A stretch of 64,000 nt of DNA from Carnobacterium sp. CP1 (lineage in GTDB: Bacteria > Bacillota > Bacilli > Lactobacillales > Carnobacteriaceae), in contig NZ_CP010796.1 in assembly GCF_001483965.1 (NCBI RefSeq), forward strand, positions 372,001 to 436,000, written 5' to 3'. The notes beneath the pieces were generated by a model. It had not been told where the DNA came from and ran no database searches. It worked only from the letters and a program-made list of their open reading frames with translations. Shown here piece by piece: positions 39,018-46,833 of this stretch (position 1 is the stretch's first letter; every line of letters starts with the position of its first letter). The translations under genes and the position numbers were made by a program.

Positions 39018-39270
39018 GTTCTAGCCGCAGAGTGTCTTTATGAATGGACTCGTTATCAAATCGTGTTGATGATTCTTTGGGTTTTAAATTTCCTTCGAAA
39101 CTTACGTGGTTACTTGTAGAAAACCATGGGATCTCTTTGAGCCTTGTGAGTCTCCAGGTTTCCAAGATTGTAGAATAAAGTCATTTCACCTGGCATCATC
39201 AAAAATGATAGAACTTATAAATACTGTTTTCAGGGCATCAAGTTAAGGTCGTTTAAAAAGCGGTGATTTA
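39018..39270. other. Gap without a convincing gene
   Basis: No ORF above 30 residues with a ribosome binding site is visible on either strand. A 29-residue minus-strand frame exists but has no support. No clear hairpin or repeat is seen. It may be decayed sequence. Confidence 0.5.
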
Positions 39271-39271
39271 T

Positions 39272-39305
39272 ACACATTTCATTTTGATGAGAAATGTGTT
39301 ATAAT
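39272..39305 (+). promoter_or_regulatory. Promoter with overlapping 9-bp inverted repeat
   Basis: ACACATTTC (39272) and GAAATGTGT (39291) form an inverted repeat. TATAAT (39300) begins directly after it, so the spacer and -35 are inside the palindrome. Likely an operator controlling the DUF2187 gene. Confidence 0.6.
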
Positions 39306-39370
39306 AGTATAACGAGAGATAAAATATTCGGGTTACGTTCTTTAAGAACCAAAGAAATGAGGGAATTTAC

Positions 39371-39706
39371 GTGGGAAACAAAATAACCAAAGAAATTCAA
39401 TCGTTAGTTGAGGTTGAGCTTCGAAAAGGAGCCAGCAAATCAAGAATTGCGACTCTTTTAGGCGTGCCGTATGATGAAGCAAACGAAATCATCGACGAAA
39501 TCAAAGCTTCTTTCAGACCAGATTTAGGCGATCAAATCATTTTTTCTTTTAGAGATGAAAAGATGGCTGGAACTATTGTTAAGTTATTAAACAATAGTGC
39601 TGTTGTCGAAATTTACTGGGAAAAATCTTCTGAAAAGATGAAAGATATTATGGAGACGAAGACAATTGTAAACTTTAAAGATATTGTTGAATTTGTTCAT
39701 AAGTAA
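39371..39706 (+). CDS. DUF2187 (YkvS-like) protein with N-terminal HTH
   Basis: GTG 39371 has GAGGGA upstream. In the 111-residue product residues 1-45 look like a helix-turn-helix (Leu-Arg-Lys-Gly-Ala-Ser-Lys-Ser-Arg-Ile-Ala-Thr-Leu-Leu-Gly). Residues of about 50-110 are the DUF2187 beta domain (Leu-Gly-Asp-Gln-Ile-Ile-Phe, Gly-Thr-Ile-Val-Lys-Leu-Leu-Asn-Asn-Ser-Ala-Val-Val, Thr-Ile-Val-Asn-Phe-Lys-Asp-Ile). A prophage protein at 984 has the same domain core. Function unknown. Confidence 0.75.
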   Translation: MGNKITKEIQSLVEVELRKGASKSRIATLLGVPYDEANEIIDEIKASFRPDLGDQIIFSFRDEKMAGTIVKLLNNSAVVEIYWEKSSEKMKDIMETKTIVNFKDIVEFVHK

Positions 39707-39732
39707 ATCGAGAATTTAAACCGATGCAAAAA

Positions 39733-39768
39733 ACATTCACCCATTAAAAGCGGGTGAATGTTTTTTTG
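39733..39768. terminator. Terminator after DUF2187 gene
   Basis: ACATTCACCC pairs with GGGTGAATGT; A-run before, TTTTTTT after. Confidence 0.85.
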
Positions 39769-39886
39769 TTTTTCAAAACTCCGCAAAAAAGATAGATATG
39801 AGAAAAAGATAAAATAAAAAAATGCTGCATAAAGCTTCATTTTTCAACATCCATCAAGAGAGAAGAAATTAAATACAATTTTATTC

Positions 39887-39915
39887 TTGACAGACACATG
39901 TTTTAATAATATAGT
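39887..39915 (+). promoter_or_regulatory. Promoter of the fab-acc operon
   Basis: TTGACA, 17 bases, TATAGT, located about 72 bases before fabT. Confidence 0.85.
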
Positions 39916-39943
39916 TTGATAGTCAAATGATTTGATGTTCAAA
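39915..39943 (+). promoter_or_regulatory. Two FabT boxes
   Basis: TTTGATAGTCAAA (39915) and TTTGATGTTCAAA (39931) match the streptococcal and enterococcal FabT palindrome and lie 16 bases apart, right at and after the -10. FabT with acyl-ACP bound here would block transcription. Confidence 0.85.
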
Positions 39944-39986
39944 GTAATTTCGGATTTTGGCAAAATGAAAGAATGGAGGAGTTGAT

Positions 39987-40439
39987 GTGGACGATTTATT
40001 AGTTCATGAAATTAATTCTTATTTAATCACAATATTTAATGAAATTATGATTATTGAAGAAGATGCACTCCAAGGAAGCACATTTAAAGATATTTCCATA
40101 AAAGAAATGCATACTATTGAAGCTATCGGAATGTATCGCGTGCATACGACCTCAGAAGTTGCCAAAAAATTAGCTATTACTGCTGGGACATTAACGGTTT
40201 CTGTCAATAACCTAGTTAAAAAAGGGTACGTTGAGAGGATACGTAGTGAAACAGATCGACGAGTCGTTAAATTAGGGTTAACTAAAAAAGGGCGTCTGCT
40301 TTACCGTTTACATGATAAATTTCATCGTGACATGGTTAAAGAAACTGTTGTTGGGATGAAAAAGGAAGAAGCCGAAGTTTTGATTAAAGGTTTAAGAAAT
40401 CTTCACGGTTTCTTAGATGAAATAAAAAATAATTTATAA
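39987..40439 (+). CDS. fabT: Fatty acid biosynthesis repressor FabT (MarR family)
   Basis: GTG 39987 follows GGAGGAG. The 150-residue MarR protein (Ile-Lys-Glu-Met-His-Thr-Ile-Glu-Ala-Ile, Thr-Ala-Gly-Thr-Leu-Thr-Val-Ser-Val-Asn-Asn-Leu recognition helix, Glu-Thr-Asp-Arg-Arg-Val wing) is the first gene of the fab operon and faces two matching boxes. FabT represses the operon with long-chain acyl-ACP as co-repressor, so external fatty acids shut down synthesis. The gene is autoregulated because it lies behind the boxes. Confidence 0.92.
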   Translation: MDDLLVHEINSYLITIFNEIMIIEEDALQGSTFKDISIKEMHTIEAIGMYRVHTTSEVAKKLAITAGTLTVSVNNLVKKGYVERIRSETDRRVVKLGLTKKGRLLYRLHDKFHRDMVKETVVGMKKEEAEVLIKGLRNLHGFLDEIKNNL

Positions 40440-40456
40440 GAACAGAGTTGAACTCG

Positions 40457-41434
40457 ATGCAAGCAAAAATTATTGGTACCGGGAGCTATGTTCCTAAAAA
40501 AGTAGTTTCCAATGAGATGCTAGAAAGTTTAATGGATACAAATGATGAATGGATCAAAACGAGGACAGGGATTGAAAAACGGCGCATAAGCGAAGAAGAG
40601 AATACTTCTGTTCTTTGTGGAAAAGCAGCTCAAAGCATTCTTGATAAAGCAGGCGTTGCGGCTGAAGAAATCGATTTGATCATTGTCGCTACCATGTCAC
40701 CGGATTATTTAAGTCCTTCAACGGCTTGTTTGGTTCAAGATTTTCTTGGTGCTAAACAAGGAATGGCGTTTGATATAAGCGCAGCGTGCTCAGGATTTAT
40801 TTATGCTTTATCTGTTGCTGAAAAAATGTTGCAAAGCGGAGGGTTCCGTTATGCTCTTGTTTTAGGCGGAGAAGTTATGTCTAAAATCATTAATTGGGAA
40901 GACCGCAGCACAGCTGTTTTGTTTGGCGATGGTGCTGGTGGGGTTTTATTAGAACGGACAGATCATGAAGGCAGTTTTCTAGGCGAAGACATCCATGCAG
41001 ATGGGAGTCGAGGCTTAGCTTTAACGACTGGTTCATTAGCTGTTCAAAATCCTTACAGCTCTCAAAAAGAGTTGAATGATGTATTTTTAAAAATGGAAGG
41101 TCGAGCTATTTTTGATTTTGCTATCCGTAGTGTGCCTCAAAGCATTCGGACGGTTGCAGAAGCTGCAAATCTTTCCTTATCCGATATCACTCGAATCATT
41201 CCGCATCAAGCGAATTCACGAATCATTCAAGCTATCGCAAAAAAATTAAAAATTCCTAATGAGCAGTTTGCATTGAATATTGCTAATTATGGAAATACTT
41301 CAGCAGCAAGCATACCCATTTTATTAGACGAGCTTGTCACAGCTGGTGAATTGACTCTTGGAACTAAAGAGAAAATTATATTAACTGGATTTGGTGGAGG
41401 ACTTACTTGGGGCTCCATGCTCATCCAACTTTAA
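40457..41434 (+). CDS. fabH: Beta-ketoacyl-ACP synthase III
   Basis: ATG 40457 is chosen; the TTG at 40448 is possible and the ribosome binding site is weak, suggesting coupling to fabT. The 325-residue enzyme has nucleophile Cys in Ser-Ala-Ala-Cys-Ser-Gly-Phe (about 112), His in Ile-Pro-His-Gln-Ala-Asn (about 248) and Asn in Asn-Tyr-Gly-Asn-Thr-Ser (about 278). It condenses acyl-CoA with malonyl-ACP to start fatty acid synthesis. Confidence 0.96.
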   Translation: MQAKIIGTGSYVPKKVVSNEMLESLMDTNDEWIKTRTGIEKRRISEEENTSVLCGKAAQSILDKAGVAAEEIDLIIVATMSPDYLSPSTACLVQDFLGAKQGMAFDISAACSGFIYALSVAEKMLQSGGFRYALVLGGEVMSKIINWEDRSTAVLFGDGAGGVLLERTDHEGSFLGEDIHADGSRGLALTTGSLAVQNPYSSQKELNDVFLKMEGRAIFDFAIRSVPQSIRTVAEAANLSLSDITRIIPHQANSRIIQAIAKKLKIPNEQFALNIANYGNTSAASIPILLDELVTAGELTLGTKEKIILTGFGGGLTWGSMLIQL

Positions 41435-41517
41435 ACAGGTAACAATCAGCTCGCTTAAGCTATAAAAAAATTAAGCAAAAATAAACTAAAAAAACAACTT
41501 AAATGGAGGAAATAAAA

Positions 41518-41748
41518 ATGACATTCGAAAAAATTCAAGCAATTATCGTGGACCAATTAGACAAAGAGGAAGAAGAAGTACAATTAGATACAAACTTCCG
41601 TGAAGATTTAGAAGCAGATAGTTTAGACTTATTCCAAATCATCAATGATATTGAAGACGAATTCGATATTAAAATTGAATCTGAAGAAGGATTAACAACG
41701 GTTCAAGATATCGTAACTTTTGTAGAAGCAGAATTAGCTAAAAAATAA
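41518..41748 (+). CDS. acpP: Acyl carrier protein
   Basis: ATG 41518 has GGAGGAA upstream; the ATG at 41503 lies before that site and is rejected. The 76-residue acidic protein has the 4'-phosphopantetheine site Glu-Ala-Asp-Ser-Leu-Asp-Leu near Ser37. It carries the growing chain between the enzymes encoded around it. A second AcpP copy often exists elsewhere in such genomes. Confidence 0.96.
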   Translation: MTFEKIQAIIVDQLDKEEEEVQLDTNFREDLEADSLDLFQIINDIEDEFDIKIESEEGLTTVQDIVTFVEAELAKK

Positions 41749-41775
41749 TGCAATCATTAGAAAGAGGGAACCTAT

Positions 41776-42735
41776 ATGCAGTCTGAATTAATTGAAAAAC
41801 TTGGTATCAAGTATCCAATCATTCAAGGCGCTATGTCATGGGTAGCAGATCCAAGTCTAGTAAGTGCGGTTTCAAATGCAGGCGGTTTAGGAATCCTAGC
41901 TTGTGGGCATGCAACAGCAGACACTGTTCGTGAGTTGATTAGAGAAACAAAAGCTCTAACCGACAAACCTTTTGGAATCAACGTATTACTACTCTCTCCA
42001 CATGTAGATGCAGTCGTAAAAGTTGTCTGCGAAGAAAGAATACGAGTAGTGACAACAGGTGCAGGAAGTCCTGGAAGATACATGGAGCAGTTTAAAGCAG
42101 TTGGAACGGTTGTTATTCCTGTAGTTGCGTCAGTTGCATTAGCAAGACGGATGCAACAAGATGGAGCAGATGCTATTATCTGTGAAGGAATGGAAGCCGG
42201 CGGACATATCGGTAGAACGACTACGATGAACTTAGTTCCGCAAGTCGTCGATGCTGTTTCTATCCCTGTTATAGCCGCTGGAGGTATCGCGGATGGTCGC
42301 GGAGTGGCTGCTATTATGTCACTAGGAGCTTCAGCAGCTCAGCTTGGAACCCGTTTTGTAGTTGCTTATGAAAGTAATGCACATCGCAATTTTAAAGATT
42401 CTATTTTAAAAGCAAAAGATATTGATACTGTAGTAACTGGTTTAATTACTGGACACCCTGTACGTGTTTTACGTAACAAACTAACCCGTCAATACTTAAA
42501 AGTAGAAAAAGAAATTACTAGTGATGAAAAACCAGATTTTGATCGCTTAGAAGCCATTGGAAAAGGAGCTTTAAAACGGGCAGTTGTCGATGGAGACAAA
42601 GATACCGGTTCGTTCATGTCGGGACAAAGTGCAGGACTAGTCAAGAAAGAACAAAGTTGTGAAGAAATCATCCATGAATTAATGTATGAATATAAAGAAG
42701 TAATCAAAAAACAAGCAGAACTTCTATCATTGTAG
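41776..42735 (+). CDS. fabK: Enoyl-ACP reductase II (FMN-dependent)
   Basis: The 319-residue TIM-barrel flavoprotein of the nitronate monooxygenase/FabK group has Ile-Ile-Gln-Gly-Ala-Met-Ser-Trp at the start, Glu-Ala-Gly-Gly-His-Ile-Gly-Arg near 141, and Ala-Ala-Gly-Gly-Ile-Ala-Asp-Gly-Arg-Gly and Gly-Thr-Arg-Phe phosphate-binding loops. It performs the last reduction of each elongation cycle and replaces FabI, which gives natural triclosan tolerance in the family. GAAAGAGGG precedes the ATG. Confidence 0.93.
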   Translation: MQSELIEKLGIKYPIIQGAMSWVADPSLVSAVSNAGGLGILACGHATADTVRELIRETKALTDKPFGINVLLLSPHVDAVVKVVCEERIRVVTTGAGSPGRYMEQFKAVGTVVIPVVASVALARRMQQDGADAIICEGMEAGGHIGRTTTMNLVPQVVDAVSIPVIAAGGIADGRGVAAIMSLGASAAQLGTRFVVAYESNAHRNFKDSILKAKDIDTVVTGLITGHPVRVLRNKLTRQYLKVEKEITSDEKPDFDRLEAIGKGALKRAVVDGDKDTGSFMSGQSAGLVKKEQSCEEIIHELMYEYKEVIKKQAELLSL

Positions 42736-42761
42736 AAGCATATGTTTAAGTCATTAAAATA

Positions 42762-42813
42762 CCAGAAAGCTGAAAGAAGTTTCTATTAGCTTCCAAGGAT
42801 TTCTGGTTATTTT
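42762..42813 (+). terminator. Internal terminator/attenuator between fabK and fabD
   Basis: CCAGAAA and TTTCTGG enclose a 31-base loop containing the pair GAAGCT-like/AGCTTC, followed by TTATTTTTA. It probably reduces read-through rather than ending the operon. Confidence 0.6.
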
Positions 42814-42898
42814 TATGGAATGACTGTTTCTTTTATTCGTGTATCAGTGAATCGGATGATTTTTTTCAAATAAAAAGCTAATTAAAGGAGTCACCAAT

Positions 42899-43849
42899 AT
42901 GAAGATAGCTTTTGTATACAGTGGTCAAGGTGCTCAATACTACGGTATGGGAAAAGAGCTCTATGATGAATACGAAGTCGTCCAAAATGTCTTTAATACA
43001 GCGAGTGCTGCTCTAGAAATGGATGTCGCCTCACTTTGTTTTGAAGAAAATGAATTGCTGAATCAAACGACTTACACGCAGCCTGCTATTTTGACGCTCA
43101 GCACAGCGATTGACGCTTTACTGAAAGAAAAAGGGATTCAACCTGACGTTGTAGCTGGTTTAAGTCTAGGCGAATACAGTGCTTTTGTGAAAGCTGAAGT
43201 ATTGGAATTCACTGCAGCAGTCAACTTAGTGAAAAAGCGTGGTCAGTATATGACGGATGCAGTGCCATTAGGCGAAGGTGCTATGAGTGCTGTAATGGGA
43301 TTAGACCGTGAAACGATTAGTGAAGCTTGTCAAGAAGCGAGTGTTTTAGGTGTTGTTTCTCCAGCAAACTACAACATGCCCGGTCAAATTGCTATCGCGG
43401 GTATTAAGGCTGCAGTCGAAAAAGCTGGGGAAATTTTACTAGAAAAAGGCGCTAAGCGGGTTATTCCGTTACAAGTGAGTGGTCCATTCCATACCGAATT
43501 GCTCCTGCCTGCTGCACAGCAGTTAGCCAAAGCTTTAAAAGAGGTAGCGATTCAAGATCCCGCTTTACCCATTGTCAGCAATACAACGGCTAAAGTGTTT
43601 TCTGACAAGGCAGAGATTGCCGATATAATGGTCAAGCAAGTGATGTCCCCTGTTTATTGGGAAGACAGTGTGAAAACGATGATTGATCTAGGTGTAGATA
43701 TCTTTATCGAAGTAGGGCCAGGGAAAACATTAAGCAGCTTCATTAAAAAAATTGATAAAACTGTTCTCACATTAAATGTGGAAAACAAAAAATCGTTAGA
43801 AAAAACGTTAACGAAATTAGCAGCTTTGAAAGCAGAGAACCAGGTATAA
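42899..43849 (+). CDS. fabD: Malonyl-CoA:ACP transacylase
   Basis: The 316-residue enzyme has Ser-Gly-Gln-Gly-Ala-Gln (8-13), the nucleophile in Gly-Leu-Ser-Leu-Gly-Glu-Tyr-Ser (about Ser88), Arg in Lys-Arg-Gly-Gln-Tyr-Met and His in Gly-Pro-Phe-His-Thr (about 198). It loads malonate onto ACP. GGAGTCACC precedes ATG 42899. Confidence 0.95.
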   Translation: MKIAFVYSGQGAQYYGMGKELYDEYEVVQNVFNTASAALEMDVASLCFEENELLNQTTYTQPAILTLSTAIDALLKEKGIQPDVVAGLSLGEYSAFVKAEVLEFTAAVNLVKKRGQYMTDAVPLGEGAMSAVMGLDRETISEACQEASVLGVVSPANYNMPGQIAIAGIKAAVEKAGEILLEKGAKRVIPLQVSGPFHTELLLPAAQQLAKALKEVAIQDPALPIVSNTTAKVFSDKAEIADIMVKQVMSPVYWEDSVKTMIDLGVDIFIEVGPGKTLSSFIKKIDKTVLTLNVENKKSLEKTLTKLAALKAENQV

Positions 43850-43887
43850 CGTACTTGCTTTTAACTATATAAAAAAGGAATGAGTTC

Positions 43888-44625
43888 ATGACGTTAGAAA
43901 ACAAAACCGTTATCGTCACAGGTAGTTCTAGAGGAATTGGAAAAGCAATTGCTTTAGCATTTGCAAAAGCCGGAGCAAACATTGTTTTAAATGGACGGAA
44001 ACCGATTCCAACGGAACTAGTTGAAGAAGTCCAAGCATATGGTGTTAAGGTACATACCATTCTTGGAGATATGAGTGACTTTGAAAGTGCCAAACGATTA
44101 ATTGAAGAAACCAAAGAAGTATTTGGCAGTGTAGATGTTTTAGTTAACAATGCCGGTATCACAAACGACAAGCTTTTGATGCGGATGTCTGAAGAAGATT
44201 TCGACCAGACAATTGCGGTCAATTTAAAGGGAACGTTCAATACGATTCGGCATGCGACAAAAGTTATGTTGAAACAACGAAGCGGGACGATCATCAACTT
44301 ATCAAGTGTTGTTGGTTTAGTCGGAAATGTCGGACAAGCAAACTATGCAGCTAGTAAAGCGGGCGTAGTAGGCCTGACAAAATCGGCGGCTAGAGAGTTG
44401 GCAGCTAGAGGAATCACAGTCAATGCGATTGCTCCAGGATTCATTGAAACTGAGATGACTGATGTCTTAGCAGATAAAATGAAAGAACAAGCTGTCGGAC
44501 AAATACCTTTAAAACGGTTTGGTCAAGTGGAAGACGTTGCGCGAGCTGCAGTTTTTCTAAGCGAAAACAACTATATTACCGGCCAAGTGATCAATATCGA
44601 TGGCGGTATGGTAATGAATGGTTAA
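43888..44625 (+). CDS. fabG: 3-oxoacyl-ACP reductase
   Basis: The 245-residue classical SDR has Thr-Gly-Ser-Ser-Arg-Gly-Ile-Gly at 11-18, Asn-Asn-Ala-Gly near 87, catalytic Ser in Ile-Asn-Leu-Ser-Ser (about 138) and Tyr-x3-Lys in Asn-Tyr-Ala-Ala-Ser-Lys (about 151-155). It reduces 3-oxoacyl-ACP with NADPH. The gene is followed closely by fabF. Confidence 0.95.
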   Translation: MTLENKTVIVTGSSRGIGKAIALAFAKAGANIVLNGRKPIPTELVEEVQAYGVKVHTILGDMSDFESAKRLIEETKEVFGSVDVLVNNAGITNDKLLMRMSEEDFDQTIAVNLKGTFNTIRHATKVMLKQRSGTIINLSSVVGLVGNVGQANYAASKAGVVGLTKSAARELAARGITVNAIAPGFIETEMTDVLADKMKEQAVGQIPLKRFGQVEDVARAAVFLSENNYITGQVINIDGGMVMNG

Positions 44626-44644
44626 AGAAGGAGGAACAACAGAT

Positions 44645-45886
44645 ATGAACCGTGTAGTAATTACAGGAATGGGTGCTGTTACACCTTTAGGAAATACAGT
44701 AGATGAATTCTGGGATGGTTTAAAAGCCGGTAAAAACGGGATTGCACCTATTACAAAATTTGATGCAAGTGAAACAGGTATTAGTGTAGCGGGGGAATTG
44801 AAAGATTTTGACGCAACCAACTATATGCCGCGAAAAATCTCGAAACGAATGGATGAATTTTCAAGATACGGTGTTGCTGCAGCTGTTCAAGCTGTTGAAA
44901 TGAGCGGAATCGATACAGAAAAAACAGATATGGACCGTTTTGGTGTCATTGTTGGTTCTGGTATTGGCGGGTTGAATGCTATGCAGGAACAAATCATCAA
45001 AATGCACGACAAAGGACCGCAACGTGTTGCACCTTTCTTTGTACCAATGGCTATCGGAAATATGGTCGCTGGTAATATTTCAATTGCAATCGGAACGAAA
45101 GGAATCAATACATCGATCGTGACGGCTTGTGCTTCAGGAAATAACGCTATTGGGGAAGCTTACCGCAACATCAAACACGGCTATTCAGATGCTATTTTAG
45201 CTGGAGGAGCAGAAGGAATGATCAACGAAATCGGGATTTCGGGATTTGCGGCTTTAACGGCGCTTTCTACGAGTACAGATCCGGATCGTGCGTCGATTCC
45301 ATTTGACAAAGAACGCCACGGTTTTGTCATGGGTGAAGGTGCTGGTGTTCTATTGCTGGAAAGTCTAGAACATGCGTTGGAACGCGGAGCAACGATTTAT
45401 GGAGAAGTAGTCGGTTATGGCTCAACAGGTGATGGTTACCATATGACAGCACCTACTCCTGATGGCAGCGGAGCAGGTAAAGCTATGCTTAATGCTATGG
45501 CAGAAGCAGGGATCAAAGCTGAAGAAGTAGGCTATATTAATGCTCATGGAACAAGTACGCCGGCAAATGATTCAGCGGAAACTATGGCGATCAAATATGC
45601 TTTTGGTGAAGAAGGAGCTAAAAAAGTTGCTATTTCTAGTACTAAGAGTATGACCGGGCACTTATTAGGAGCTGCGGGAGCAATTGAAGCTATTGCATGT
45701 GTGAAAGCCTTAGAAGAAGATTTCTTACCGCCAACTATCGGTTTGACAGTAAAAGATGAAAACTGTGATTTGGATTATATTCCAAATGTAGGAAGAAAAG
45801 CGGACGTTCGTTACGCTTTAAATAACTCATTAGGATTCGGTGGCCATAATGCCGTCACTTGTTTCAAAAAATGGGAGGGACAGTAA
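44645..45886 (+). CDS. fabF: Beta-ketoacyl-ACP synthase II
   Basis: ATG 44645 follows GGAGGAACAACAG; the ATG at 44618 inside fabG is rejected. The 413-residue enzyme has nucleophile Cys in Thr-Ala-Cys-Ala-Ser-Gly (about 164), His in Asn-Ala-His-Gly-Thr-Ser-Thr-Pro (about 304) and His in Met-Thr-Gly-His-Leu-Leu-Gly (about 341). It elongates acyl-ACP. The stop overlaps the accB start by one base. Confidence 0.96.
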   Translation: MNRVVITGMGAVTPLGNTVDEFWDGLKAGKNGIAPITKFDASETGISVAGELKDFDATNYMPRKISKRMDEFSRYGVAAAVQAVEMSGIDTEKTDMDRFGVIVGSGIGGLNAMQEQIIKMHDKGPQRVAPFFVPMAIGNMVAGNISIAIGTKGINTSIVTACASGNNAIGEAYRNIKHGYSDAILAGGAEGMINEIGISGFAALTALSTSTDPDRASIPFDKERHGFVMGEGAGVLLLESLEHALERGATIYGEVVGYGSTGDGYHMTAPTPDGSGAGKAMLNAMAEAGIKAEEVGYINAHGTSTPANDSAETMAIKYAFGEEGAKKVAISSTKSMTGHLLGAAGAIEAIACVKALEEDFLPPTIGLTVKDENCDLDYIPNVGRKADVRYALNNSLGFGGHNAVTCFKKWEGQ

Positions 45887-46386
45887 TGGATTTCTCACAA
45901 GTCAAAGAATTGCTTGCATTAGTAGATCATTCGGAGTTAACGGAATTTGATTTACAAATAGACAATGTAACCATGCGAATGAGCAAAAACAGTATTTCGA
46001 CCCAACAAACGGTCCAAACTACTGCTCCTAATCAAGCAACGGAAGCACCGTCTGCTGGACAGCACCAGAATGCAGCACCTCAAACAGCATCTTCTCTTCA
46101 AAAGGATGCTATCACAGCATCGGAAACGATTGAAGTAGAAGAAATAAAAGAAGGCCATATTGTTCAATCGCCGCTTGTAGGAGTAACGTACATGGCGCCT
46201 TCACCAGATCAAGACGTTTTTAAAAAAGTTGGCGATCCAGTCACCGTTGGCGAAACGTTGTGTATTGTTGAAGCAATGAAATTAATGAATGAAATCAAAA
46301 GTGATATCGAAGGCACAATAGCTGAAGTCTTTATTGAAGATGAGCAAGTTGTCGAATACAACCAACCACTTTTCAGAATCGTCTAG
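45886..46386 (+). CDS. accB: Biotin carboxyl carrier protein of acetyl-CoA carboxylase
   Basis: ATG 45886 follows GGGAGGGACA. The 166-residue protein has a short N-terminal domain, a Gln/Ala/Pro-rich linker (about 40-80) and a biotinyl domain (about 90-166) with biotin Lys in Glu-Ala-Met-Lys-Leu-Met-Asn-Glu. It swings carboxybiotin between AccC and AccA/AccD. Confidence 0.95.
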   Translation: MDFSQVKELLALVDHSELTEFDLQIDNVTMRMSKNSISTQQTVQTTAPNQATEAPSAGQHQNAAPQTASSLQKDAITASETIEVEEIKEGHIVQSPLVGVTYMAPSPDQDVFKKVGDPVTVGETLCIVEAMKLMNEIKSDIEGTIAEVFIEDEQVVEYNQPLFRIV

Positions 46387-46397
46387 GAGGAAATAAA

Positions 46398-46829
46398 ATG
46401 ACCAAAATGAATATTGCAGAAATCCAAGAACTAATCCCCAACCGTTACCCGATTTACTTTATTGACCGTGTAGATGAAATGATTCCAGGTGAACGTGTAG
46501 TAGCATTGAAAAACGTTACGATCAACGAAGAAGTTTTTCAAGGGCACTTCCCAGGCGAACCTGTTTTGCCAGGCGTTTACATTTTAGAAAGTTTAGCACA
46601 AGCAGGTTCTATTCCGTTGTTGCAATTAGATCGTTTTAAAGGAAAAACAGCTTATTTAGGTGGCATGAACAAAGTTAAATTCCGTAAAAAAGTTGTTCCT
46701 GGAGACCAATTGGTTTTGGAAGTTGATATTATTAAATTAAAAGAATATGCTGGTATCGGTAAAGGCGTAGCTTACGTTGATGGCAAAAAAGTTTGCGAAG
46801 TCGAATTAACGTTTATTATTGGAAGATAA
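46398..46829 (+). CDS. fabZ: 3-hydroxyacyl-ACP dehydratase
   Basis: The 143-residue hot-dog-fold enzyme has catalytic His in Gly-His-Phe-Pro-Gly-Glu-Pro-Val-Leu-Pro-Gly-Val (about 50) and Glu in Ile-Leu-Glu-Ser-Leu-Ala-Gln (about 64). It is placed between accB and accC, as in lactic acid bacteria. It dehydrates 3-hydroxyacyl-ACP. Confidence 0.95.
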   Translation: MTKMNIAEIQELIPNRYPIYFIDRVDEMIPGERVVALKNVTINEEVFQGHFPGEPVLPGVYILESLAQAGSIPLLQLDRFKGKTAYLGGMNKVKFRKKVVPGDQLVLEVDIIKLKEYAGIGKGVAYVDGKKVCEVELTFIIGR

Positions 46830-46833
46830 CCGC

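Noticed and set aside
39018-39270. 29-residue minus-strand frame
   Set aside because: Too short, no ribosome binding site, no promoter, no known family.
43767-44297. 176-residue minus-strand ORF across fabD/fabG
   Set aside because: Shadow of two certain genes; no ribosome binding site and no family pattern.
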